In this document: positions 25,948-35,340 of the stretch, one piece after another
Position numbering within the stretch: position 1 is the stretch's first letter
Layout of the letters: the number at the start of each line of letters is the position of its first letter
Assembly (NCBI GenBank): GCA_030539275.1
Contig: JAUNSK010000008.1
Span: 1-64,000, forward strand
Length of the DNA: 64,000 bases
Source of the DNA: Oscillospiraceae bacterium
Lineage (GTDB): Bacteria; Bacillota; Clostridia; Oscillospirales; Ruminococcaceae
Direction of reading: 5' to 3'
Program-made: the position numbers and the translations under genes
Notes under the pieces: model-generated
What the model was told of the DNA's origin: nothing
The model's input: only the letters and a program-made list of their open reading frames with translations
Databases searched by the model: none

Positions 25948-27012
25948 ATGGATATCCGTATCGAACTTACAACCCAACCTAAGGCTAAGCCAACCGATGA
26001 GAGCAACCTTGGATTTGGTCATATTTTTACAGATCATATGTTCATTATGAACTATGACAATGGCCAGGGATGGCATGACGCACGCATAGTGCCTTTTTCA
26101 GATCTGTCATTAAGCCCTGCTTCTATGTGTCTTCATTATGCACAGGAAGTTTTTGAAGGACTCAAGGCATACAGAACAGCTGACGGAAGCATTCAGATGT
26201 TCAGACCTGAAGAAAACTTCAAAAGACTGAATGTCTCAAATGAAAGACTTGTTATTCCAAAAGTTGATGTAGATTTCTGTGTTGAAGCTCTTGATAAGCT
26301 TGTTGATATTGATAAGGACTGGGTTCCTCACACAGACGGTGCATCACTTTATATAAGACCGTTTATTATAGCTTGTGACCCGTTCCTCGGCGTTCGTCCG
26401 GCTGACAGCTATATGCTGATCATTATTCTCTCACCATCAGGTGCATATTACTCAACAGGACTTAATCCTGTAAGCATCTATGTTGAACAGAATTACGTAC
26501 GTGCAGTAAGAGGCGGAATGGGCTTTACAAAGACAGGCGGCAACTACGCTGCATCACTTATTGGTCAGGATGAAGCACACCAGCAGAATTATTCACAGGT
26601 TCTCTGGCTCGACGGTGTAGAAAGAAAGTACATCGAAGAAGTTGGTGCCATGAACATATTCTTTGTTATAGATAACGAGATCATTACTCCTGCACTTCAG
26701 GGTTCTATACTTCCTGGCATAACACGTAAGTCAACTGTTGAACTTGCAAAGAGCTGGGGCTACAAGGTTTCAGAAAAACGTATATCAATCCAGGAAGTTG
26801 CTGATGCATATGATGCAGGCAAGCTTCAGGAAGTATTCGGCACAGGTACTGCTGCTGTTATCTCACCTGTTGGTCATCTTAAATGGGGCGATAAGGTTAT
26901 GACAATAAACAATAACGAGATCGGACCTATCTCTCAGAAACTTTATGATACAATGACAGGTATTCAGTACGGTAAACTCGAAGACAAATTTAACTGGATT
27001 CATAAAATCTGA
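25948..27012 (+). CDS. ilvE: Branched-chain amino-acid aminotransferase
   Basis: PLP class IV transaminase of Leu, Ile and Val, 354 residues (the long BCAT type). The Schiff-base lysine is in GMGFTKTGGNYAASL (about residue 195), with LHYAQEVFEGLKAYR early and EVGAMNIFFV and GTGTAAVISPVG later, all standard. It closes transfer of amino groups from glutamate to the branched-chain 2-oxoacids. Start from GAAAGG at a fair distance. No T-box leader is visible, and no other ilv/leu genes are near. Confidence 0.95.
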   Translation: MDIRIELTTQPKAKPTDESNLGFGHIFTDHMFIMNYDNGQGWHDARIVPFSDLSLSPASMCLHYAQEVFEGLKAYRTADGSIQMFRPEENFKRLNVSNERLVIPKVDVDFCVEALDKLVDIDKDWVPHTDGASLYIRPFIIACDPFLGVRPADSYMLIIILSPSGAYYSTGLNPVSIYVEQNYVRAVRGGMGFTKTGGNYAASLIGQDEAHQQNYSQVLWLDGVERKYIEEVGAMNIFFVIDNEIITPALQGSILPGITRKSTVELAKSWGYKVSEKRISIQEVADAYDAGKLQEVFGTGTAAVISPVGHLKWGDKVMTINNNEIGPISQKLYDTMTGIQYGKLEDKFNWIHKI

Positions 27013-27027
27013 TTTTTTATAACAAAC

Positions 27028-27059
27028 AAAAACAGCTTCTTTACAGGAGCTGTTTTTTT
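27028..27059 (+). terminator. ilvE terminator
   Basis: AAAACAGCT pairs with AGCTGTTTT over a 10-nt loop, followed by a run of Ts. Confidence 0.88.
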
Positions 27060-27083
27060 ATTTGAAAATTATATTCTACACAA

Positions 27084-27117
27084 CAAAAAATACCGCCTGA
27101 AGATTCAGACGGTATTT
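27084..27117 (-). terminator. Terminator of the msmX/ugpC-like gene
   Basis: Minus-strand AAATACCGTCTGAA pairs with TTCAGGCGGTATTT (one mismatch), then TTTTTGTTG. It is 12 bp after the stop codon at 27129. Confidence 0.88.
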
Positions 27118-27128
27118 ATTATTTGTTA

Positions 27129-28268
27129 TTAGTTCATTATTGTAACTTCTGTTTCCTTATCAAAAAGGTGAATCTTATAAGGATCAAGAACAACCTTGAT
27201 TGTATCCTGTGCTCTTGCTGTTGACATTGGTGATACTCTTGCTGTAAGCGGAATACCTTCACAGTTGAGGTACAGATAAGTTTCAGCACCCATCATTTCT
27301 GTGAGTTCAACTGTACAGTCAATTACACCTGAAGTTGCAGCCTGAAGGAACTGTGGTTCATCATGAATACTTTCAGGACGAATACCAAGGCATACTTCCT
27401 TGTCTACATAGTTTGCAAGTGCAGGTACTGCCTTTTCAGCAGGAATAACGATCTGATACTTAACGCCTCTTGCTACCTTAGTATCATTTGAACCAAATTC
27501 AACATAGTATCTTGTTCCATCGCTCTTGAGAACAGCATCGATCATATTCATCTGAGGTGATCCAAGGAAGCTTGCAACAAACTTGTTAACCGGGTTGATA
27601 TAAAGGTTCTGAGGTGTATCTATCTGCTGTACAAAACCATCCTTCATAACTACGATTCTGTCACCCATTGTCATAGCTTCTGTCTGGTCATGTGTTACAT
27701 AAATAAATGTTGTACCGAGTCTCTTATGAAGTTTAGCAATTTCTGTTCTCATCTGAGCACGAAGCTTTGCATCGAGGTTTGAAAGAGGCTCATCCAAAAG
27801 GAAAACCTGTGGCTGACGAACGATAGCACGACCGAGAGCAACTCTCTGTCTCTGACCACCTGACATAGCCTTTGGCTTTCTTTCAAGAAGATGTGTCAAG
27901 TCAAGAATTCTGGCAGCTTCCTGAACCTTGCTTTCTATCTCATCCTTCGGAACTTTTCTGAGTCTTAGTCCGAAAGCCATGTTCTCAAATACTGTCATAT
28001 GAGGATACAGAGCATAGTTCTGGAAAACCATTGCAATATCTCTGTCCTTTGGAGCGATATCATTAACAAGACGATCGCCTATATAAAGCTCACCTTCTGA
28101 TATCTCCTCTAATCCTGCGATCATTCTCAGAGTTGTTGACTTACCACAGCCTGAAGGTCCAACTAAAATTATAAATTCCTTATCTCTTATTTCCACATTT
28201 ACATCAGAAACGGCCACTACACCGCCTGGATATTTTTTATAGATTCCACGTAACGATAAACTTGCCAT
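27129..28268 (-). CDS. ugpC: Sugar ABC-transporter ATP-binding protein (MsmX/UgpC/MalK family)
   Basis: A 379-residue ATPase that powers carbohydrate importers of the CUT1 type. The nucleotide-binding domain (about 1-235) has Walker [10 protein letters not shown], the Q-loop, signature [17 protein letters not shown], Walker [13 protein letters not shown] and switch H in [12 protein letters not shown]-terminal TOBE/OB regulatory domain follows (about 245-379). No permease or binding protein is next to it; in Firmicutes one stand-alone MsmX ATPase often serves several sugar transporters, which I infer here. The symbol indicates family only. Confidence 0.92.
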   Translation of the reverse strand: MASLSLRGIYKKYPGGVVAVSDVNVEIRDKEFIILVGPSGCGKSTTLRMIAGLEEISEGELYIGDRLVNDIAPKDRDIAMVFQNYALYPHMTVFENMAFGLRLRKVPKDEIESKVQEAARILDLTHLLERKPKAMSGGQRQRVALGRAIVRQPQVFLLDEPLSNLDAKLRAQMRTEIAKLHKRLGTTFIYVTHDQTEAMTMGDRIVVMKDGFVQQIDTPQNLYINPVNKFVASFLGSPQMNMIDAVLKSDGTRYYVEFGSNDTKVARGVKYQIVIPAEKAVPALANYVDKEVCLGIRPESIHDEPQFLQAATSGVIDCTVELTEMMGAETYLYLNCEGIPLTARVSPMSTARAQDTIKVVLDPYKIHLFDKETEVTIMN

Positions 28269-28370
28269 GCTTGACAGGCCTCCTAACAGTTATTTTTGCC
28301 AATACCAATTGACTACAATATAATAATAACAAATTTCACTCTATAAAAGCAAGTCTCTAATTACCCAAAC

Positions 28371-29150
28371 TTACAATTTGTTGTTTATTAAATATGCCCA
28401 AAATTTTTCTTTGGTTCGTTCAAACGATTCAAAAAAATCGGATGAAGTGGTTAAGTTTTCAACATCTTTGTGCAACATTTCTAAACACTCACCAACTCCC
28501 AGTTCTACGTCGATTGAAAGATTTCCTATCTGTGTTCTGAATAACATTTCAACACTGTTTTCAACACTCTCGAACATTCTTTTAACCTGATGAAATTTAC
28601 CCTCGTAAAGTTCCACAAAAGCATATCTCGGCTGTCCTGGCATTCCTCTGACTCTCGCCGGAAGACAGATTTCATCCTCCCCGATTCTTATTCCTTCTTC
28701 AAAAAATGACTCATAACTTTCTTTGTAGTCGGATGCCAGTCTTACCAGATAATACTTTGCAACATGCTTCTTTGGTGAAAGCATTCTGTGTGCCAGATCA
28801 CCGTCATCAGTTATAAATACAAAACCTCTTGAATCCTTGTCAAGTCTCCCTGCCGGAAACAGATCCTTGTTATACATCTGCTGCGGTACAAGTGATATGA
28901 CTGTTTCTGATCTTCCGTCTCTTGTAGAACATACATATCCGTCAGGTTTATTAAGCATTATATATGTTTTATCCCTGTAACTGAGTTTTATTCCGTCAGC
29001 CAATACACAATCCTGCGCAGGATTGACCTTAAATGCCGGATCCTTTATAACAATGCCGTTAATAATTATCTTGCCATTCTTAAAAATATCCCTGATCTCT
29101 TTTCTTGAAATGCCTGTCTTTGAACATATATATTTGTCTGCTCTCTCCAT
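28371..29150 (-). CDS. rsuA: RsuA-family 16S rRNA pseudouridine synthase
   Basis: A 259-residue protein with an N-terminal S4 RNA-binding domain (about 1-48, MERADKYICSKTGISRKEI) and the pseudouridine synthase domain. The catalytic aspartate is in FPAGRLDKDSRGFVFI (about residue 100), the RLD motif of the RsuA/RluB/E/F group. KHVAKYYLV and the EGKFHQVKRMF segment are typical. RsuA modifies U516 of 16S rRNA; RluB- or RluE-like specificity for 23S rRNA is an alternative. Ribosome site GGAGG precedes ATG 29150. Confidence 0.88.
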   Translation of the reverse strand: MERADKYICSKTGISRKEIRDIFKNGKIIINGIVIKDPAFKVNPAQDCVLADGIKLSYRDKTYIMLNKPDGYVCSTRDGRSETVISLVPQQMYNKDLFPAGRLDKDSRGFVFITDDGDLAHRMLSPKKHVAKYYLVRLASDYKESYESFFEEGIRIGEDEICLPARVRGMPGQPRYAFVELYEGKFHQVKRMFESVENSVEMLFRTQIGNLSIDVELGVGECLEMLHKDVENLTTSSDFFESFERTKEKFWAYLINNKL

Positions 29151-29163
29151 ATAACCTCCGAAT

Positions 29164-29196
29164 AAAATATCAGCTGCTCCGGATCTCAGAGCAGCT
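29164..29196 (-). terminator. Terminator of YfhO-like copy 1
   Basis: AGCTGCTC (29172-29179) pairs with GAGCAGCT (29189-29196). On the minus strand it is followed by GATATTTTATT, a weak T stretch; the plus strand has a better T run. Confidence 0.65.
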
Positions 29197-29207
29197 TTTT
29201 TTAGAAA

Positions 29208-32003
29208 TTATTTTTTTGCTGCAGCTGGAAATGTCTTTTTTCTGAAGTCAGACCGGCCGTACCTGTCTGTCATTATAAAAATAACCACAAGACCGATACC
29301 CGCAATAGAAAGAAGAATTCCAAGCGGCATACCTGCCGGGAAAAATGACATTTCAACCTTATGGGTACCGGGATCCATATCAACTGCTATGAAACCGCCG
29401 GCAACTTCACTGATCTCTGCTTTTTTCCCGTCAACCTTTACAGTCCAGCCCTTTTCATATGGGATCGATGTAAAGAACATCTGTCCTTCATTAGCTGTTA
29501 CAGTTCCTTCTATATGAGTATCCGACCATTTATCTATACTTAACTGACTGCGTCTGAGTTTTTCCATATCTGCATTAAACAGATCCTCATCAAAATAATA
29601 GAAAAGCTGATCCTTCATATATGTGTATTCATTTGCTATTGTAGCACGAAGACTGAAGTTTGTATTAGCATCATATTTACCAAGACGCTGTATACAGTAG
29701 TACTCCGTTTCGTAATAATAATTCAGGAACGTTGTATAATTAAACTGTCCTGTTTGATCATTCCACGTTCCCTTCCATAAATTTATCTTCTTTTCATATC
29801 CAGTCGGGAAGTATAAAAATACCGGGTCATCAGTCTGTGCATGCACAAAGTAATCTATTGTCCAGTCATTTGCACCTGCATTTGCAACGTACTTTGTCTG
29901 GTCACCTGCATTTTCAATTGAAACATTTGTATAAACAGGATCCTGTGAGAAATTAAGTCGTTTGAAATATTCCTTTTTCTCTCCGAGCATTGCACTCAGA
30001 AGAGCATTCTGATTTTCAAACGGATTGTCTGGATTCTGAATATCTGCATTTTCAATATCCTTATCGACCATATATCCTATCGAAAGTGCATTTGGATTCT
30101 GATACAGATCGATCTGGTCAGTTTGTCCGTCAGAATGTGTCGTTTTTGTTGACAACACATATGGATATGACGGGTCAACGCCTGAGTTTTCAGAGTCCAT
30201 AACATACTTAATGCCGAGAAGCGAATCTGTAAGCGGTGTTGTACCGTTATATCTTGTATAATGACCGCGGCTTACAAATCCAAGCTTTCCGAGAGTATCG
30301 ATCATCTTTGCATTCATAACACTGCTAGAATGTGTAACACCTTTGAGTCCGAATGCCATATCATCATTAACTGTTCTTCTCAGTACACTCTTAACAGCAA
30401 CTTTTTCAGATCTGTACAAACCCTGATCATAGTTTTCCATAGCAGCTGCAGCATCTCTTCCTGTCTGAATATAATCATAGTATGAAGAACGCATGCTGTA
30501 GGTAACGTCTTTATCAATTTTCCTGAGAGTATCCAGAGAATTTATCAGAAGTTCACCGGAAACAATGAGCAGAATAGCTGCTGATATAACATTTGTATCT
30601 GAACTTTCCCTGTGTGCTGATAAAAGAATAGAAAAACAAAGAATACATCCGGCTGTGAACCACAAACCATTAAGTATTTCAATATTTTCGTACTTGAATA
30701 TTTTTTCAGCCATAAGCAGGTATACAAGTATTCCGAAGAATGTACCGCCTATCGCATTTGATTTTACTCCGTCAAGTTTTTCGAAAGCCTCAGCCGCAAT
30801 AACAAGTATTATCCATGACATTATAAATGAATACCTGTATGGAAGCCAGTTCGGAACCTGTCCTCCGTGCCACCACATATCAATAGGCTTTATATACATA
30901 CTGAAGAACATAACCGCAAGAAGAAGTGCATACCCGATCTTTTTCTTTGATTTTATTTTGCTGTTAAAGAAAAATAACGGAAGGAGAAGCAGTGAAATTG
31001 TACCGCAGTAAATTTCAGGAAGGCCTTCATTTCTTACAGTATCATAGCTTGAAGGAAGAAGCTTTGAGAATATATCGATCGAATCGAACTGAAGTTTAAG
31101 TGAGTAATCAGGTGTTGTAAATTCAAACTTTCCTAAACTGAGTGAATAATATACCGGCAGGATCATAATTGCCGCACATGCACCCGCTATAACTGAACAA
31201 TAACCGAATCTCAGAATCGTCTGACCCGTTTCCTTCCACGTATGATCTTTTTCATCAGTACAGAATATGAAATAGAAAACAAAATACAATACGCTGAAAA
31301 CAGCGACCATATAACCGATATAGAAGTTTGCAAAGAACATGATTGCCAATGGGATAATATAATTTGCACGCAGCTTCTTATCTATAAGGTATTCAATACC
31401 CAGCATTATAAGCGGCAGCAGCACAAGTCCGTCTATCCACATAGGATCCATAAGCTGGATTACAGCATATGCACAAAGAGCAAAAAGTGTTGAGAATACA
31501 AGTGAATCCAGAGGCTTCATCTTCTTTGATTTGCGAAGATAACAGCTGAATGTCACTCCGACCGCACCGAGCTTCGCAAGCTGCATAATGAGAAGGCTTT
31601 CAAGCAGCATTGTTCTCGGAAGAAGCATTACAATAAGAGTAAACGGGCTTGCAAGATAATAGCCTATAATGCCCATGTATTCACCGGAAAGATTTCTTGA
31701 CCAGTTGTACAGAATACTTTTATCGCCCCAGATGGCATCTCTCAGTGCCTCAAAATAATAGACATACTGTCCGTTAAGGTCAAGTACAAGAACTGATCCG
31801 TCATGTGAATTGGCACGTCCGTCAAGTTTTGTTCCCAAAAGATTGCCAAGCGGATATACGTCAAATAAACCATATGCCAGAGCCATTATTATTACCGGAA
31901 TAAAAAAAGCATATATATAGTATCTGTTCTTATATATCCATGTCCTGGACTTAGTCCATACAGCTTTATCCGGTTTATCAGCAGGCTTTACTGTTTCGTT
32001 CAT
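29208..32003 (-). CDS. YfhO-family membrane glycosyltransferase, copy 1
   Basis: A 931-residue GT-C-like membrane protein. A cytoplasmic start (about 1-25) leads to roughly 12 transmembrane helices (about 26-490), with acidic, Trp/Tyr-rich loops such as DPMWIDGL and the GGQVPNWLPYRYSF segment. An extracellular domain follows (about 500-890), and a final helix (about 893-915) precedes a basic tail. In Bacillus, YfhO transfers sugar from an undecaprenyl-phosphate carrier (made by CsbB) onto lipoteichoic acid. No CsbB-like gene is in this window. Own promoter (32070-32098) and terminator. Ribosome site AGGAGG. Nearly identical in plan to the two upstream copies. Donor and acceptor are unknown. 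Confidence 0.85.
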   Translation of the reverse strand: MNETVKPADKPDKAVWTKSRTWIYKNRYYIYAFFIPVIIMALAYGLFDVYPLGNLLGTKLDGRANSHDGSVLVLDLNGQYVYYFEALRDAIWGDKSILYNWSRNLSGEYMGIIGYYLASPFTLIVMLLPRTMLLESLLIMQLAKLGAVGVTFSCYLRKSKKMKPLDSLVFSTLFALCAYAVIQLMDPMWIDGLVLLPLIMLGIEYLIDKKLRANYIIPLAIMFFANFYIGYMVAVFSVLYFVFYFIFCTDEKDHTWKETGQTILRFGYCSVIAGACAAIMILPVYYSLSLGKFEFTTPDYSLKLQFDSIDIFSKLLPSSYDTVRNEGLPEIYCGTISLLLLPLFFFNSKIKSKKKIGYALLLAVMFFSMYIKPIDMWWHGGQVPNWLPYRYSFIMSWIILVIAAEAFEKLDGVKSNAIGGTFFGILVYLLMAEKIFKYENIEILNGLWFTAGCILCFSILLSAHRESSDTNVISAAILLIVSGELLINSLDTLRKIDKDVTYSMRSSYYDYIQTGRDAAAAMENYDQGLYRSEKVAVKSVLRRTVNDDMAFGLKGVTHSSSVMNAKMIDTLGKLGFVSRGHYTRYNGTTPLTDSLLGIKYVMDSENSGVDPSYPYVLSTKTTHSDGQTDQIDLYQNPNALSIGYMVDKDIENADIQNPDNPFENQNALLSAMLGEKKEYFKRLNFSQDPVYTNVSIENAGDQTKYVANAGANDWTIDYFVHAQTDDPVFLYFPTGYEKKINLWKGTWNDQTGQFNYTTFLNYYYETEYYCIQRLGKYDANTNFSLRATIANEYTYMKDQLFYYFDEDLFNADMEKLRRSQLSIDKWSDTHIEGTVTANEGQMFFTSIPYEKGWTVKVDGKKAEISEVAGGFIAVDMDPGTHKVEMSFFPAGMPLGILLSIAGIGLVVIFIMTDRYGRSDFRKKTFPAAAKK
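31345..31730. repeat. 386-bp block identical to 34383-34768
   Basis: Reading the two YfhO copies side by side, this segment matches base for base, while sequence on each side carries many silent differences. It covers part of the transmembrane region. Such a block is typical of recent gene conversion between tandem paralogues. Confidence 0.85.
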
Positions 32004-32069
32004 GCAGATCCTCCTGTTGTTTTATTTTTTAAGCAGTGACCTGAACTGCCTGAGGTCACATATGTCCTT

Positions 32070-32098
32070 ATTATACAATAAATAATCCTTCATTACAA
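32070..32098 (-). promoter_or_regulatory. Promoter of YfhO-like copy 1
   Basis: Minus-strand TTGTAA (32093-32098), 17-bp spacer, TATAAT (32070-32075). Confidence 0.75.
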
Positions 32099-32202
32099 GT
32101 ATCTATATTATGGATAATCTGACCTGATTTCTATAACATTCAGACCATACATGAACAGTTAATGATATGTTTCTTTATCATACATTCGTGCTTTGCATAT
32201 CA

Positions 32203-32234
32203 TAAAAAATAGCTGCCCTGGTAATCAGGGCAGC
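32203..32234 (-). terminator. Terminator of YfhO-like copy 2
   Basis: GCTGCCCTG pairs with CAGGGCAGC over GTAAT; on the minus strand it runs into TATTTTTTATG, 15 bp after the stop of copy 2. Confidence 0.9.
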
Positions 32235-32248
32235 CTTATATTAGTTAA

Positions 32249-35041
32249 TTAATTTGTTTTTGATGATGCAGTCTTTTTTCTGAAGTTAAATCCGTTTTTA
32301 CTGTCTATCATTATAAATATAACCACAAGACCGATACCGGCAATTGAGAGAAGAATGCCAAGAGGCATACCTGCCGGGAAGAATGACATTTCAACCTTAT
32401 GAGTGCCTGGATCCATATCTACTGCTATAAAACCACCGGCAACTTCACTGATCTCTGCTTTTTTCCCGTCAACCTTTACTGTCCAGCCTTTTTCATTCGG
32501 GATCGATGTAAAGAACATCTGTCCTTCATTTGCTGTTACAGTTCCTTCTATATGAGTATCTGACCATTTTTCTATACTTAACTGATTCTGTTTAAGTTTT
32601 TCCATATCTGCATTGAACAGATCCTCATCAAAGTAATAGAAAAGCTGATCCTTCATATATGTGTACTCATTTGCTATTGTCGCACGCAGACTGAAGTTTG
32701 TGTTCGCATCATATTTGCCAAGACGCTGTATGCAGAAGTATTCATCTTCATAATAGTAGTTTAAGAATGTGGAATAATTAAACTGCCCCTGTGACTCATC
32801 CCATGTTCCCTTCCAGAGATTTATCTTCTTTTCATATACAGTCGGGAAGTAGAAGAATACAGGATCATCAGTTTCAGCATGCACAAAATAATCTATTGTC
32901 CAGTCATTTGCACCTGCATTTGCAACGTACTTTGTCTGGTCTCCTGCATTTTCAATAGAAACGTTTGTATATATAGGATCCTGAGAGAAATTGAGTCGTT
33001 TGAAGTATTCCTTTTCCTCTCCGAGCATTGCGCTCAGAAGTGCATTCTGATTTTCAAAAGGATTGTCAGAATTCTGAATATACGCATTTTCAATATCCTT
33101 GTCTACCATGTATCCGATAGAAAGTGCATTCGGGTTCTGGTAGAGATCTATCTGATCTGTTTTTCCGTTGTCATGTGTCGTTTTTGTTGATAACACATAC
33201 GGATAAGACGGATCGACACCTGAGTTTTCAGAGTCCATAACATACTTTATGCCGAGAAGTGAATCTGTAAGCGGTGTTGTACCGTTATATCTTGTATAAT
33301 GACCGCGGGTTACAAAACCAAGCTTGCCCAGAGTATCTATCATTTTAGCATTCATAACACTGCTTGAATGTGTAACGCCCTTGAGTCCGAATGCCATATC
33401 ATCATTAACTGTTCTTCTCAGTACATTTTTGTTAGCTACTTTTTCAGATCTGTACAGTCCCTGGTCATAGTTTTCCATAGCATCTACAGCATCTCTTCCT
33501 GTCTGAATATAATCATAGTATGAAGAACGCATGCTGAATGTAACGTCCTTATCAACAGCTTTAAGTGTGTCAAAGGAATTGAGCAGAAGCTCACCTGATA
33601 CTATAAGAAGGATCGTAACAGGTATGACCTTTGATCCTGCATTATCCCTGTAAGCACTTACGAGAATCGAGAAACAGAGAATGCATCCGGCGGTGAACCA
33701 CAGTCCGCTGAGAACCTGTATGTTTTCATACTTGAATAATTTTTCTGCAAGAAGGAGATATACAAGAATTCCAAAGAATGTACCGCCTATCGCATTTGGC
33801 TTTAATCCATCCAGTTTTTCAAAAGCCATGGCAGCCATAACAAGGATTATCCATGACATTATAAATGAATATCTGTAAGGAAGCCAGTTCGGAACCTGTC
33901 CTCCGTGCCACCACATATCAATTGGTTTTATGTACATACTGAAGAACATTGCAGCAAGCAGAAGTGCATAACCTATTTTCTTCTTTGTATCTATCTTGCT
34001 GTTGAAGAAAAACAGAGGAAGCATAAGCACTGCAAGCGTACCGCAGTAAATTTCAGGAAGGCCTTCATTTCTTACTGTATCATAGCTTGAAGGAAGCAGT
34101 TTTGAAAGTATATCAATAGAATCAAACTGAAGTGAAACTGAGAAGTCAGGTGTTGTAAATTCAAACTTTCCTAAGCTGAGTGAATAGTATACCGGCAGGA
34201 TCATAATTGCCGCACATGCACCGGCTATAACTGAACAATAGCCGAATCTCAGGATCGTCTGTCCCATTTCCTTCCACGTATGATCTTTTTCATCGGTGCA
34301 GAATATGAAATAGAAAACAAAATACAATACACTGAAAATAGCGATCATATAACCGATATAGAAGTTTGCAAAGAACATGATCGCCAATGGGATAATATAA
34401 TTTGCACGCAGCTTCTTATCTATAAGGTATTCAATACCCAGCATTATAAGCGGCAGCAGCACAAGTCCGTCTATCCACATAGGATCCATAAGCTGGATTA
34501 CAGCATATGCACAAAGAGCAAAAAGTGTTGAGAATACAAGTGAATCCAGAGGCTTCATCTTCTTTGATTTGCGAAGATAACAGCTGAATGTCACTCCGAC
34601 CGCACCGAGCTTCGCAAGCTGCATAATGAGAAGGCTTTCAAGCAGCATTGTTCTCGGAAGAAGCATTACAATAAGAGTAAACGGGCTTGCAAGATAATAG
34701 CCTATAATGCCCATGTATTCACCGGAAAGATTTCTTGACCAGTTGTACAGAATACTTTTATCGCCCCATATAGCATCTCTCAGTGCCTCAAAATAATAGA
34801 CATACTGTCCGTTAAGGTCGAGTACAAGAACTGAGCCGTCATGTGCATTAGCACGTCCGTCAAGTTTTGTACCCATAAGATTGCCAAGCGGATACACGTC
34901 AAATAAACCATATGCCAGAGCCATTATTATTACTGGTATAAAGAAAGCATAAAGATAATATCTGTTATCATATATCCACTTTCTGAACTTTGGCCACACA
35001 GCTGTCTTTGGTTTATCCGCAGGCTTTACTGTTTTGTTCAT
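32249..35041 (-). CDS. YfhO-family membrane glycosyltransferase, copy 2
   Basis: Same architecture as copy 1. Start at ATG 35041 (MNKTVKPADKPKT), with AGGAGG upstream as in the other copies, gives 930 residues; the frame extends 19 codons further upstream, but that extension crosses the untranslated leader. The transmembrane half is almost identical to copy 1, including the 386-bp DNA block, while the C-terminal domain differs at scattered sites. The last stretch (IMIDSKNGFNFRKK) is closer to copy 3. It has its own promoter (35107-35135) and terminator. Role as in copy 1: probable transfer of sugars onto a cell-envelope polymer on the outer face of the membrane. Confidence 0.85.
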   Translation of the reverse strand: MNKTVKPADKPKTAVWPKFRKWIYDNRYYLYAFFIPVIIMALAYGLFDVYPLGNLMGTKLDGRANAHDGSVLVLDLNGQYVYYFEALRDAIWGDKSILYNWSRNLSGEYMGIIGYYLASPFTLIVMLLPRTMLLESLLIMQLAKLGAVGVTFSCYLRKSKKMKPLDSLVFSTLFALCAYAVIQLMDPMWIDGLVLLPLIMLGIEYLIDKKLRANYIIPLAIMFFANFYIGYMIAIFSVLYFVFYFIFCTDEKDHTWKEMGQTILRFGYCSVIAGACAAIMILPVYYSLSLGKFEFTTPDFSVSLQFDSIDILSKLLPSSYDTVRNEGLPEIYCGTLAVLMLPLFFFNSKIDTKKKIGYALLLAAMFFSMYIKPIDMWWHGGQVPNWLPYRYSFIMSWIILVMAAMAFEKLDGLKPNAIGGTFFGILVYLLLAEKLFKYENIQVLSGLWFTAGCILCFSILVSAYRDNAGSKVIPVTILLIVSGELLLNSFDTLKAVDKDVTFSMRSSYYDYIQTGRDAVDAMENYDQGLYRSEKVANKNVLRRTVNDDMAFGLKGVTHSSSVMNAKMIDTLGKLGFVTRGHYTRYNGTTPLTDSLLGIKYVMDSENSGVDPSYPYVLSTKTTHDNGKTDQIDLYQNPNALSIGYMVDKDIENAYIQNSDNPFENQNALLSAMLGEEKEYFKRLNFSQDPIYTNVSIENAGDQTKYVANAGANDWTIDYFVHAETDDPVFFYFPTVYEKKINLWKGTWDESQGQFNYSTFLNYYYEDEYFCIQRLGKYDANTNFSLRATIANEYTYMKDQLFYYFDEDLFNADMEKLKQNQLSIEKWSDTHIEGTVTANEGQMFFTSIPNEKGWTVKVDGKKAEISEVAGGFIAVDMDPGTHKVEMSFFPAGMPLGILLSIAGIGLVVIFIMIDSKNGFNFRKKTASSKTN
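34383..34768. repeat. 386-bp block identical to 31345-31730
   Basis: Second member of the pair. The third YfhO copy differs from both in the matching region (for example at 37490-37600), so copies 1 and 2 exchanged sequence, or split, most recently. Confidence 0.85.
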
Positions 35042-35106
35042 GTAGATCCTCCTGTTGTATATTTTTTGTATTATGAATCGCACAACGCCAAAATACATAT
35101 GTCTTT

Positions 35107-35135
35107 ATTATATAATAAATTATTCATCAATACAA
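35107..35135 (-). promoter_or_regulatory. Promoter of YfhO-like copy 2
   Basis: Minus-strand TTGTAT (35130-35135), 17-bp spacer, TATAAT (35107-35112). Spacing, -10 and surrounding bases resemble the copy 1 promoter, so the duplication included the promoter. Confidence 0.75.
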
Positions 35136-35233
35136 GTATTTAAATTTAGAATTATGATTTTTTTTATATTTTAAATCAACATATAAACAGTAAAGCTTTT
35201 AATATAATTTTATAATAAATCTCTTTAAAAAAT

Positions 35234-35326
35234 TATAAAAAATAACGGCTGCCCGTAGTTTGATATGTCCCCCCTTTACTGGACAACACCGGTAAAGGGG
35301 GACATATCAGTTTAAGCAGCCGTTAT
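35234..35326 (-). terminator. Terminator of YfhO-like copy 3, enlarged by a palindrome
   Basis: The outer stem ATAACGGCTGC (35242-35252) pairs with GCAGCCGTTAT (35316-35326) and, on the minus strand, runs into TTTTTATAATTTTTT, a normal terminator. Its loop is occupied by the 49-bp palindrome at 35261-35309. Confidence 0.85.
35261..35309. mobile_element. 49-bp palindromic insertion, IS3-like ends
   Basis: The palindrome starts TGATATGTCCCCCC and ends GGGGGACATATCA, with TTTAC/GTAAA inside, differing by one C/G in the run. TG...CA ends with a C-run, TTTA and TGGACA are reminiscent of IS3-family inverted repeats. It is flanked by direct repeats (GTT, or AGTTT if the terminal T/A is counted outside). 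It could be a miniature element or two fused IS ends; no transposase is present. Confidence 0.45.
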
Positions 35327-35340
35327 AAGATTTGAATTAT

